From Bradyrhizobium diazoefficiens (lineage in GTDB: Bacteria; Pseudomonadota; Alphaproteobacteria; Rhizobiales; Xanthobacteraceae), in contig NZ_JAFCJJ010000038.1 in the NCBI RefSeq assembly GCF_018131015.1, positions 1 to 51,707 of the forward strand: a stretch of DNA of 51,707 nucleotides, in the 5' to 3' direction. The notes beneath the pieces were generated by a model. It was given only the letters and a program-made list of their open reading frames with translations. It made no database searches and was not told the origin of the DNA. The translations under genes and the position numbers were made by a program. Positions 25,119 through 32,756 of this stretch are shown here, piece by piece; within the stretch, counting starts at the first letter, position 1, and every line of letters begins with the position of its first letter.

Positions 25119-25663
25119 GCCGTTCGCGCTCCCCTTAGGTAGTCACCCCAGATGCATTCCCTATGTCCGGGACATGCTTATTCGACCCGCCCGTCCGACA
25201 AACCGCCACTCGAGAATACCTCTAAGAGGAATTGGGGCCAGATCGCTGGAACGCCGAAATCAAGCCTCTCAAACCATAATTCTTGATCTATCGCAATGCA
25301 GTCTTGCCGCTCTTCTGTCAGCCATCAAGCGCAAGATATTTCCTGGAGCCTTTCCCGTTGCGATGGAATCGGAACGGGGCTCTAGATTCTTGTTTTGACG
25401 CGTTTTCTAGACGCGAACCGGTGTCCACTTCGCTCGAAAACGCTCTGGCAACATCAGACAAAAATACCGCTTCCCGGGATGCCGCAGCTTGACAGCGGGA
25501 TTGCCCGTTGTAGGCACAGGCGGAGATCCGCACAGGAACCTGATTCGTGCCGGCGGTGGCGGTCGGGGCGGCGTGGAATTTGCTTGGGAATCGCCTTCAA
25601 GACGCCGTCATTTCCGTATCAGTCCAGTGCAAGCGACCCAAGCAAGCAGAGGGACCGACCCCG
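25119..25663. other. Intergenic region between ctaC and ialB
   Basis: This 545-bp divergent gap should hold the cta operon promoter and the ialB promoter. A 13-bp palindrome (ATGTCCGGGACAT, 25163-25175) lies about 45 bp before ctaC and could be an operator. A short CCTCT/AGAGG palindrome is near 25216. The 50-bp repeat copy is at 25395-25444. No credible gene is seen. Confidence 0.5.
25395..25444. repeat. 50-bp interspersed palindromic repeat, copy 2
   Basis: This is the same element and orientation as 6855-6904. It begins TTGACGCGTTTTCTAGACG and ends CGCTCGAAAACGCT, with the same nested arms. The copies differ at only a few positions, mostly in the loop. Confidence 0.85.
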
Positions 25664-26233
25664 ATGGGGCTTTCGAGATGCATGGCAGGGTGCTTGGCAA
25701 GGTGCCTGGCAAGCCCGGATAACAGCCGCAGGGCGCTGGCCGGCCTTCTGGCCGCGGCTCTCCTCGCCATGCCCGGTGTTTTCCTGCCCGGTTTCGCCCA
25801 TGCCCAGGGCGCGGTGCGCTCCGTCCATGGCGACTGGCAGATCCGCTGCGACACCCCGCCGGGCGCCCAGAGCGAGCAGTGCGCCCTGATCCAGAGCGTG
25901 GTCGCCGAGGACCGTTCCAATGCCGGCCTCACCGTGATCGTGCTGAAGACCGCCGACCAGAAGAGCCGCCTGATGCGGGTGGTCGCCCCCCTCGGTGTGC
26001 TGCTGCCCTCGGGCCTTGGCCTCAAGCTCGACAACCAGGACGTCGGTCGCGCCGGCTTCGTCCGCTGCCTGCCCAATGGCTGCGTCGCCGAGGTCGTGCT
26101 GGAAGACAAGCTGCTCGGCCAGCTCCGCAGCGCCAAGACCGCCACCTTCATCATCTTCGAGACGCCCGAGGAAGGCATCGGCTTCCCGCTCAGCCTGAAC
26201 GGGCTTGGCGAAGGGTACGACAAGCTGCCGTAG
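25664..26233 (+). CDS. Invasion-associated locus B (IalB) family protein
   Basis: This 189-residue secreted protein has a signal peptide (AGLLAAALLAMPGVFLPGFAHA). The IalB domain is recognised from VHGDWQIRCDTPPG, EQCALIQSVVAEDRSNAGLTV, and LGVLLPSGLGLKLD. The later FVRCLPNGCVAEVVLEDKLL carries the paired Cys. IalB is named from Bartonella, but the domain is widespread in Rhizobiales that do not invade animal cells. It is presumed periplasmic and its function is open. The ATG at 25664 has GAGGGA upstream; the frame is open further back without a family-like sequence. Confidence 0.88.
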   Translation: MGLSRCMAGCLARCLASPDNSRRALAGLLAAALLAMPGVFLPGFAHAQGAVRSVHGDWQIRCDTPPGAQSEQCALIQSVVAEDRSNAGLTVIVLKTADQKSRLMRVVAPLGVLLPSGLGLKLDNQDVGRAGFVRCLPNGCVAEVVLEDKLLGQLRSAKTATFIIFETPEEGIGFPLSLNGLGEGYDKLP

Positions 26234-26249
26234 GGGCTGCCGCCGCTTC

Positions 26250-27593
26250 TCAGTCGGCGTAACGGATGGCGATCTCCCTGAACTGCTCGGTCATTTCGGC
26301 GAAGGCGTCGACGACGGCAGGGTCGAAGTGCCGGCCGCGGCCGTCGAGGATGATCGTGATCGCTTCCTCGTGCGACATCGCCTCCTTGTAGACGCGGCGC
26401 GTGGTCAAGGCATCGTAGACGTCGGCGACCGCCATCAGACGCGCCGAGACCGGGATTTTGGTGCCCGCGAGCCCCGCCGGATAGCCGCTGCCGTCCCATT
26501 TCTCATGGTGGTTGAGCGCAATTTCCTTGGCGCAGGCGAGGAAGTCGACGCTGATGCCGAGCTGCCGCTCGGCCTTCTCGATCGCCTCATAGCCGAGCGT
26601 GGCATGGGTCTTCATGATCTCGAACTCGGCCGGATCGAGCCGGCCCGGCTTCAGGAGAATGCTGTCGGGAATGCCGACCTTGCCGATGTCATGCAACGGC
26701 GCCGACTTGAACAGCATGTCGATCTGCTGCCCGGCCAGGTGGCTTGCGAAGGCTGGATGGAATAGCAGCTTCCGGGCCAGCGCCCGCACGTACTGCTGGG
26801 TGCGGCGGATATGGTTGCCGGTCTCGTTGTCGCGGGTCTCCACGAGCGAGGCCAGGACCACGATGGTCGCATCCTGCGTTTCCTGGATCTCGCGGGTGCG
26901 CTTTTCGACCTCGATCTCGAGCAGGTGATTCTGGTTCTTCAGGACGTCCCTGGCGGACTTCAGCGCGGTCTGCGTGGAATAATCCTTGCGGACCAGAAAC
27001 TCGCGCCACCAGCCGATGCCCGCGGCCAGGATGAACAGGGTCACGACGTGATAGGACCAGTAGCAGAAGGCCGCGAAGTCGGTGCCGAGCGCGGCGTGCA
27101 TGGCAGCCTCGAACATCAGCAGGATCGCGATCCCCGCCGGCAGCGCAATGCGGAACTGCACGCCCAGAATGACGAAGCAATAAAACTCGAGGAACGTGAA
27201 GTTGAGGATTCCGACCCACGATTTGAGGCCCATGCCGCCGTCGCGGTCGATCAGCGACAGCACCCAGAACAAGGACCAGGCCACCGCCACGATGAAGGTG
27301 GACATGACGGATTGCCAGTGCCGCCGCGCGAGGTCGGTGAAGGAGACCGCGAGCCCGCTTCCGAGCAGCGGCAGGCAGAGCTGGATGCGATAGAAATTGG
27401 CGGGCCCGTTGAAGGCCATGCGGTCGACGAGGTAGTCGCCAAGGATCAGGGCCATGCCGACCGCAAGGCTGGCCTGGGCATAGCGATAGTAGAAGCCGTG
27501 ATAATATTGGCAGAACCTGTCTTCATAGGCCGCGCCGGCGAAGGACAGCTTTGGCCGTAGCGGCAGGCTATCTGCTTGATCGAGAGTGGTCAC
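26250..27593 (-). CDS. Membrane HD-GYP domain phosphodiesterase
   Basis: This 447-residue protein has about six N-terminal membrane helices, a coiled linker (VEKRTREIQETQD), and a C-terminal HD-GYP domain. The metal-binding HD is in LHDIGKVGIPD, with HxxxxG around HATLGYEAI. The GYP segment is HHEKWDGSGYPAGLAG, followed by VADVYDALTTRR. HD-GYP enzymes hydrolyse cyclic di-GMP, so this is a probable membrane-sensed c-di-GMP phosphodiesterase. It starts at a GTG with GGGAAG upstream. It is convergent with ialB, 16 bp apart. Confidence 0.92.
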   Translation of the reverse strand: MTTLDQADSLPLRPKLSFAGAAYEDRFCQYYHGFYYRYAQASLAVGMALILGDYLVDRMAFNGPANFYRIQLCLPLLGSGLAVSFTDLARRHWQSVMSTFIVAVAWSLFWVLSLIDRDGGMGLKSWVGILNFTFLEFYCFVILGVQFRIALPAGIAILLMFEAAMHAALGTDFAAFCYWSYHVVTLFILAAGIGWWREFLVRKDYSTQTALKSARDVLKNQNHLLEIEVEKRTREIQETQDATIVVLASLVETRDNETGNHIRRTQQYVRALARKLLFHPAFASHLAGQQIDMLFKSAPLHDIGKVGIPDSILLKPGRLDPAEFEIMKTHATLGYEAIEKAERQLGISVDFLACAKEIALNHHEKWDGSGYPAGLAGTKIPVSARLMAVADVYDALTTRRVYKEAMSHEEAITIILDGRGRHFDPAVVDAFAEMTEQFREIAIRYAD

Positions 27594-27720
27594 GGTACAC
27601 GCTTCCCTACGCGGGCCCGAGCTCGGGGCCGCGAGGGCACGGTTCCATCTTGTGGCTTAAATAGCCGTGAAGTCACGGTGCCGTAAAACTACGGCTCACG
27701 GCCGGCGCGACGGTGCCAGC

Positions 27721-28053
27721 TCAGTAGATCTCAAGACACGTCGCCCACTCGTCGTCTTGGAAAGATCGGATTGTCTCCGCATGGCGCCGCAGCAATTCAG
27801 CAATTGCTGACGTCGTCTGATTGCCCGCCCGCAACCAGATCACCTTGGGGGGAGCTCCTAACAAGCCGGCCATATCGGCGAAGTCGACATCCTGCGTCAC
27901 GACCGTGAAGCCATTTGCCTTGGCAAAGTCTCACAGCGCGCGGTCCGCGGCTTCGGACAGACCCACCAATCGCACGTGACTGGAGCCCGGAAAGACGTCA
28001 ACCATGATATGGCAAAGCTTGAAGCTGAGATTCTGGTCAAACAGAAGCTTCAT
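27721..28053 (-). pseudogene. DUF5615 (PIN-like) toxin with in-frame nonsense codon
   Basis: The frame reads MKLLFDQNLSFKLCH..., then stops at codon 41 (TGA, 27931-27933). It continues in the same frame through DFAKANGFTVVTQDVDFADM and VIWLRAGNQTT to a normal TGA at 27721. The family normally has Trp at this position (ALWDFA-like), so a single TGG to TGA change explains it. The acidic residues expected for the PIN-like nuclease (Asp6 and TQDVDFADM) are otherwise kept. It overlaps the DUF433 gene by one base (TAATG). It is either a recent pseudogene or a sequencing error. Confidence 0.85.
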
Positions 28054-28277
28054 TATTTCGGCACGGTGACCAGCCGCCTCTCGCGATCCGCCGCATAGGC
28101 CAGGCACGCCCGGATGTCGTCCTCGGTCAATTCTGGAAAATCATCGAGGATTTGAGCATGGCTTTGGCCCGCAGCCAGCCAACCCAGCACGTCTGCCACC
28201 GCGATCCGCATGTGTCGGATGCAGGGTTGGCCTCCGCGCTTGCCCGGTTCGATGGAAATGACGTCCCGATAATCCAT
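28053..28277 (-). CDS. DUF433 family antitoxin
   Basis: This 74-residue protein begins MDYRDVISIEPGKRGGQPCI, the conserved DUF433 start, followed by the helix-turn-helix-like region RIAVADVLGWLAAGQS and then ILDDFPELTEDDIRACL. DUF433 proteins pair with DUF5615 PIN-like proteins as VapBC-like toxin-antitoxin modules; binding and autoregulation by DUF433 are inferred. The stop overlaps the toxin start by one base. The toxin carries a nonsense codon, so this antitoxin may be an orphan remnant. The upstream ATG at 28301 is also open. Confidence 0.88.
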   Translation of the reverse strand: MDYRDVISIEPGKRGGQPCIRHMRIAVADVLGWLAAGQSHAQILDDFPELTEDDIRACLAYAADRERRLVTVPK

Positions 28278-28363
28278 GCCGGCAGCATAGCACCGATCCA
28301 CGCCCGATGCAGCATCGAGCTGGTCGTCGAATTCATCACGAGCCAGACGCCCTGCCTGTCGGG

Positions 28364-28651
28364 TTACGGCCCGTCGATTCGATAAAGCTCCGTGTCACAC
28401 CAGCCGCAGCGATAGATGTGGCGCCGGCCCGCGACCGGGCCGACCAGCGCCTTCCGCTGACAGGTCGCGCAGCGCACACCGTCCACAGTGTCGCAGCCGG
28501 GGTGAGCGGCAAGGTAGGCCTCGCGGGTGGGATAAGACGTCCAGCGCCGGCGCCAGACCGACTGGTTGAAGAGCAGGACCGCCCCCAGCGCGGCAAAGCC
28601 GATGACCAGGCCGTGATACTGATCCCAGAACGCAAGCAGGGAATTCCACAT
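28364..28651 (-). CDS. Zinc-ribbon membrane hypothetical protein
   Basis: This 95-residue protein has one membrane helix (HGLVIGFAALGAVLLF) after a short N-terminus (MWNSLLAFWDQY). A soluble C-terminal part has two CxxC pairs, CATCQRK and CGWCDTEL, which suggest a zinc ribbon. The start at 28651 is chosen because any extension would read into the 99-bp repeat at 28659-28757. No function can be assigned. Confidence 0.75.
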   Translation of the reverse strand: MWNSLLAFWDQYHGLVIGFAALGAVLLFNQSVWRRRWTSYPTREAYLAAHPGCDTVDGVRCATCQRKALVGPVAGRRHIYRCGWCDTELYRIDGP

Positions 28652-28658
28652 GCCTAGA

Positions 28659-28757
28659 GCATGATCCGGAAAAGTGCGAAGCGGTTTTCCGGAAAGATCA
28701 TGCGCAAACAACAACCTAAAGCGCGATGACGATTCATCCCAATCTCATCGCGCTTTA
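28659..28757 (+). repeat. 99-bp double-hairpin interspersed repeat, copy 2
   Basis: This is the reverse complement partner of 4730-4828, with the same length and two hairpins (GCATGATCCGGAAAAG end and CATCGCGCTTTA end). It lies 8 bp upstream of the zinc-ribbon gene start and 167 bp before tldD. Confidence 0.9.
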
Positions 28758-28923
28758 GGCCTGCGGCTCTCACCCAAGGGTTCGTCCCGGATAGCCCGAA
28801 ATCCTGAAAGCCCGCTTAAAGCGAAGTCGCACCTATCGTTTCCGTAATGTGACGCCCCGCCCCCTCGCGGAACCGTTTCGAAACCATTATCTTGCCCCAC
28901 ATCCCCCGATAATGGACGGACGC

Positions 28924-30351
28924 ATGACCAACCCTGCCACAACCTCCCTGCTCGACCGCGCCAATCTCGACCGCGACCAGGTTCGCCACGAGGTCGCGCG
29001 CGGGCTTGCCGGCGCCGACGACGGCGAATTGTTCCTCGAATACAGCCAGACCGAAGCGCTGATGTTCGACAATGGGCGGCTGAAGCAGGCGACCTACGAC
29101 ACCTCGCAGGGGTTTGGCCTGCGCGCCGTCAAGGACGACGCAGTCGGCTACGCGCATTCCTCCGACGTCTCGCTGCCGGCGCTGATTCGCGCCGCCGACG
29201 CCGTCGCGGCCGTGCGCGGCGGCTATTCCGGCAGTTTTGCCGCGCCGCCGCCACACACCAATGTGCGCCTCTATGCGGATGATAACCCGCTCGATGCCCC
29301 CGGCTTCGAGACCAAAGTAAAACTGCTCGCCGAGATCGACGCCTATCTGCGCGACAAGGATCCGCGGGTGCGGCAGGTCAGCGTCAGCCTGGGCGCGACC
29401 TGGCAGGTGGTCGAGATCCTGCGGCCCGACGGCGAGAGCTATCGCGACATCCGCCCGCTCGTGCGCGTCAACGTCTCCGTCGTCGCCGGACAGGGCGACC
29501 GGCAGGAGAGCGGCAGCAAGGGCTATGGCGGCCGCGCCGGCTATGCCGAATTCATCGAGACCCGGTCCTGGCGCGATGCCGCCGACGGCGCGCTGCGCGA
29601 GGCGCTGGTCAATCTGGAATCGATTCCGGCCCCCGCCGGCGAAATGGATGTCGTGCTGGGCGCCGGCTGGCCCGGCGTGATGCTGCACGAAGCGGTCGGC
29701 CACGGCCTCGAGGGCGACTTCAACCGCAAGAAGACCTCGGCGTTTGCCGGCCTGATGGGCCAGCAGGTCGCCGCCAAGGGCGTCACCGTGGTCGACGACG
29801 GCACCATCGCTTCGCGCCGCGGCTCGCTCTCGATCGACGACGAGGGCACGCCGACCAACCGCACCGTGCTGATCGAGGACGGCATCCTGGTCGGCTACAT
29901 GCAGGACCGCCAGAATGCGCGGCTGATGAACATGAAGCCGACCGGCAACGGCCGCCGCCAGGGCTATGCCCACGTGCCGATGCCGCGCATGACCAATACC
30001 TACATGCTCGCGGGCGACCGTGACCCGGCCGAGATCCTGGCTTCGGTCAAGAACGGCGTGTTCGCCGCGAATTTCGGCGGCGGCCAGGTCGACATCACCT
30101 CGGGCAAGTACGTGTTCCAGTGCACCGAGGCCTACAAGATCGAGAACGGCAAGGTCGGCGCGCCGCTGAAGGGCGCCATGCTGATCGGCAACGGGCCGAC
30201 CGACCTGCATCGCATCCGCATGATCGGCAACGACCTCGCGCTCGATACCGGCATCGGCACCTGCGGCAAGAACGGCCAGGGCGTGCCTGTCGGCGTCGGC
30301 CAGCCTTCGCTTCTGATGGAACGCATCACGGTGGGTGGAACGGGCGCATGA
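28924..30351 (+). CDS. tldD: Metalloprotease TldD
   Basis: This 475-residue protein belongs to the TldD/PmbA family. The metal site is in MLHEAVGHGLEGDFNRK, the HExxxH motif of TldD that PmbA partners lack. Other family segments are SQGFGLRAVKD and the C-terminal FAANFGGGQVDITSG. TldD with TldE/PmbA matures some modified peptides and degrades CcdA-type antitoxins; the TldE partner is not in the window. It overlaps lepB by four bases (ATGA), starting a plus-strand gene run. Confidence 0.95.
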   Translation: MTNPATTSLLDRANLDRDQVRHEVARGLAGADDGELFLEYSQTEALMFDNGRLKQATYDTSQGFGLRAVKDDAVGYAHSSDVSLPALIRAADAVAAVRGGYSGSFAAPPPHTNVRLYADDNPLDAPGFETKVKLLAEIDAYLRDKDPRVRQVSVSLGATWQVVEILRPDGESYRDIRPLVRVNVSVVAGQGDRQESGSKGYGGRAGYAEFIETRSWRDAADGALREALVNLESIPAPAGEMDVVLGAGWPGVMLHEAVGHGLEGDFNRKKTSAFAGLMGQQVAAKGVTVVDDGTIASRRGSLSIDDEGTPTNRTVLIEDGILVGYMQDRQNARLMNMKPTGNGRRQGYAHVPMPRMTNTYMLAGDRDPAEILASVKNGVFAANFGGGQVDITSGKYVFQCTEAYKIENGKVGAPLKGAMLIGNGPTDLHRIRMIGNDLALDTGIGTCGKNGQGVPVGVGQPSLLMERITVGGTGA

Positions 30352-31124
30352 GTGTCGAGAAAGCAACCGTCACCCCCAGGCGGAAGAGCAGCGGCTGGGC
30401 CGGCCAGATCATGCAGCTCGCCGGCATCGTCGCCGCGGTGTTCATCGCCAAGGGCGCGCTGGCCGAGCCGTTCTACGTGCCGTCGGGCTCGATGGAGCCG
30501 ACGCTCCTGATCGGCGATGCGCTGCTCGCCTCGAAATTCCCCTATGGCTACGGCACCTCGTCGCTGCCGATCCAGATCAACCTGCCGGAGACCGGCCGCG
30601 TGTTCGCGGAGACGCCGAAGCAAGGCGACGTCGTGGTGTTCCGCTGGCCGGGCGACCGTTCGCAGGCCTGGGTCAAGCGCGTGGTGGGGCTGCCCGGCGA
30701 CCGCATCCAGATGCGACAGGGCCAGCTTTTCATCAACGACCGTGCCGCCGAGCTGAAGCCGGACGGCATTGGCGCCGCCGAAGACGACAATGGTGGCAGC
30801 GAACCCGCCCACCGCTATGTCGAGACGCTGCCGAACGGTGTCTCGCACATGATCTTCAAGATGCGCGACAACGGCCCGCTCGACAACACGGATGAAGTCA
30901 GGGTGCCGCCCGGCCATCTCTTCGTGCTCGGCGACAACCGGGACAATTCCGCCGACAGCCGCGTGCCGCTGCGCTCGGGCGGCGTCGGCCTCCTGCCGAT
31001 CGACAACCTGGTCGGACGCGCCGATGCCGTGCTCGGCTCCTGGGATCTCGGCATGCGCAACCAGCCGGTATGGACGTGGCTGTCCGGGTTCAGAATGGCG
31101 CGCTTCTTCACCGCCGTGCACTGA
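30348..31124 (+). CDS. lepB: Signal peptidase I
   Basis: This 258-residue serine/lysine protease removes Sec and Tat signal peptides on the periplasmic side of the inner membrane. One N-terminal helix (QLAGIVAAVFIAKGALA) is followed by the Ser48 nucleophile in SGSMEPTL and the general base Lys110 in WVKRVVGLPGDRI. The downstream family box is GDNRDNSADSR. Rhizobia usually carry another lepB near rnc and era, so this may be a paralogue; that is inference. It overlaps tldD as ATGA. Confidence 0.93.
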   Translation: MSVEKATVTPRRKSSGWAGQIMQLAGIVAAVFIAKGALAEPFYVPSGSMEPTLLIGDALLASKFPYGYGTSSLPIQINLPETGRVFAETPKQGDVVVFRWPGDRSQAWVKRVVGLPGDRIQMRQGQLFINDRAAELKPDGIGAAEDDNGGSEPAHRYVETLPNGVSHMIFKMRDNGPLDNTDEVRVPPGHLFVLGDNRDNSADSRVPLRSGGVGLLPIDNLVGRADAVLGSWDLGMRNQPVWTWLSGFRMARFFTAVH

Positions 31125-31147
31125 GCCGGTTCCAGGACCTTGGGCAA

Positions 31148-31495
31148 ATGACCTTCGACGACGTCAGGACATTCGCGCTGACGTGGCCGGAGGTCGAGGA
31201 CGGCACCTGCTACGGCACGCCGGCGCTGAAGGTGCGCAAGAAGATGCTGGCGCGCCTGAAGGCGGACGGTGACAGCCTGGTGATGCCGGATGTCCCCCTC
31301 GACGAGCGCGCGATGCTGGTCGAGAGCCAGCCCAAGGTGTCCTATTTCACCGATCACTACGCCGACTATCCGATCGTGCTGATCCGCCTGTCCAAAGCGA
31401 AGCGCGCGGCCGTCGAGCCGTTCCTGCAACGGCGATGGCGCGCGCTGGCCTCGAAGGCGGCGCGCACGCAGTATGACGCGCGCGAGGGCGCGTGA
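31148..31495 (+). CDS. MmcQ/YjbR family protein
   Basis: This 115-residue protein has the CyaY-like double-wing fold of the MmcQ/YjbR family. It is recognised from ALTWPEVEDGTCYGTPALKV, then ESQPKVSYFTDHYADYPIVLI, and the C-terminal RRWRALASKA. DNA binding has been proposed for the family but not shown in general. It lies 23 bp after lepB, and its stop overlaps the next gene's GTG start. The role in this operon is unknown. Confidence 0.88.
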   Translation: MTFDDVRTFALTWPEVEDGTCYGTPALKVRKKMLARLKADGDSLVMPDVPLDERAMLVESQPKVSYFTDHYADYPIVLIRLSKAKRAAVEPFLQRRWRALASKAARTQYDAREGA

Positions 31496-32070
31496 GCTGC
31501 GCCATGGACGAGGCGCGCTTCCTCGCGCTGGCGCTGAAGAATCCGGTCAACCTTACCATCGTCGATGAACTTCAGCGGCTCGCGCTGCCGGATGCGTGGC
31601 TGGTGTCGGGATGCCTGGTGCAGACGGTGTGGAACGCGCTCACGGGCCGCGCGCTCGACCACGGCATCGCCGATTACGACGTGTTCTATTTCGATCCTGA
31701 CACGTCATGGGAAGCCGAGGATGCGGTGATCCGCAGCCTGCAGGCGCGGCTTGCCCATCTCGGCGTCACGGTCGAGGCGCGCAATCAGGCGCGCGTGCAT
31801 CTCTGGTACCCCGGCAAGCACGGCCTGCCTTATCCGCCCCTGACCTGCTCGACCGATGGCATCGACCGCTTCCTGACGCAGAACACGCAAGTGGGCGTCA
31901 GGCGCATCGGCGACCATTTCGATGTTTATTCGCCGCACGGCTTCGGCGACGTCGCAAGCCTCATTGCGCGGCCCAATCCGGGCCCGAACTTCTCCGCCGC
32001 GAATTATGCCGTGAAGGCCGCGCGATGGAAGGCGCTATGGCCGGAGCTCACGGTGATCGCGGCGGAGTGA
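31492..32070 (+). CDS. Nucleotidyltransferase family protein
   Basis: This 192-residue protein matches the nucleotidyltransferase-fold family once called DUF925. The nucleotidyltransferase-type acidic site is likely DYDVFYFD, after a SGCLVQTVWN helix. The conserved C-terminal segment is GFGDVASLIARPNPGPN. Its substrate is unknown. The start is uncertain. The GTG at 31492 overlaps the mmcQ stop and has GAGGG three bases upstream. The ATG at 31504 would shorten it by four residues. It closes the tldD-lepB-mmcQ run. Confidence 0.82.
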   Translation: MSCAMDEARFLALALKNPVNLTIVDELQRLALPDAWLVSGCLVQTVWNALTGRALDHGIADYDVFYFDPDTSWEAEDAVIRSLQARLAHLGVTVEARNQARVHLWYPGKHGLPYPPLTCSTDGIDRFLTQNTQVGVRRIGDHFDVYSPHGFGDVASLIARPNPGPNFSAANYAVKAARWKALWPELTVIAAE

Positions 32071-32077
32071 TCCGAAC

Positions 32078-32644
32078 CTACCGCACCACGCCCGACGTGA
32101 ACCCCGCCTTGCGGCGCGGTGGCTTGATCTCCTTCTTCAGGAAGCAGCGCGCTTCGCGGCCGGTATAGCCGGGGCGGGCATAGGTGAAGGCGCGGCACTT
32201 GTTGTCCGCGGTGCAGGCGGCCTTGCAGGCCTCCTCGCCATCGCCGTCCTTGAGCTCGAAGTTACGCAAGTCGCCGCCGGGCCGATCGATCGAGGTCTCC
32301 ACGCCTTCGACCCGCGGCTCGATCACGCCGGCGCCGCGCACGCCGGAGATACAGCAGCTGCCCGGCACGCGCGGAGGCACGGTGTTCTTCAACCAACACA
32401 CCGCCGCGCCGCCTTCCCTGTCGGGATAGCTGAAGCTCCAGGAGCGGCAACGGCGATCGCGCTCGCACAGCAGCGCGCAATCCTCGGGGTCGCCGGACGC
32501 CACCGGGTTGCTGAAATAGTCGCCGCCGGGCCTGTCGAAGGCGGTCTGGGCGCGCGCAGGCAGGCACGCAAGCACCAGCGCCAGCAGCGCGATGCATGCC
32601 ACCATGCTTGCCGTGACGGCTCCGGGCAGGCGGCCCTTCCCCAT
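32078..32644 (-). CDS. Secreted PAN/Apple domain protein
   Basis: This 188-residue protein has a signal peptide (CIALLALVLACLPARA) and two Cys-rich PAN-like modules. The first spans about FDRPGGDYFSNPVASGDPED to CCISG. The second spans IDRPGGDLRNFELKDGDGEE to RCFLKKEIKPP. Both share the pattern DRPGGD...C...C...CR.(W/F). PAN domains bind proteins or carbohydrates through disulfide-stabilised loops. The start at 32644 gives a proper signal peptide; the frame is open further up. It is convergent with the nucleotidyltransferase gene, with a 7-bp gap. Confidence 0.88.
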   Translation of the reverse strand: MGKGRLPGAVTASMVACIALLALVLACLPARAQTAFDRPGGDYFSNPVASGDPEDCALLCERDRRCRSWSFSYPDREGGAAVCWLKNTVPPRVPGSCCISGVRGAGVIEPRVEGVETSIDRPGGDLRNFELKDGDGEEACKAACTADNKCRAFTYARPGYTGREARCFLKKEIKPPRRKAGFTSGVVR

Positions 32645-32756
32645 CGGAACTGCTTTCGAACTATTGACGACGCTCAGGTTTTTGCAGCCGTCATTTGATC
32701 GCCGCAAACCTGTATGGGCGATGAACAGCCCAAAGCCGCGTCGTTGGCCTATCGAA

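Noticed and set aside
25370..25400. EcfG-like GGAAC upstream of the 50-bp repeat near ialB
   Set aside because: No CGTT occurs at 16 or 17 bases; the nearest is TGTT at 15, a poor match.
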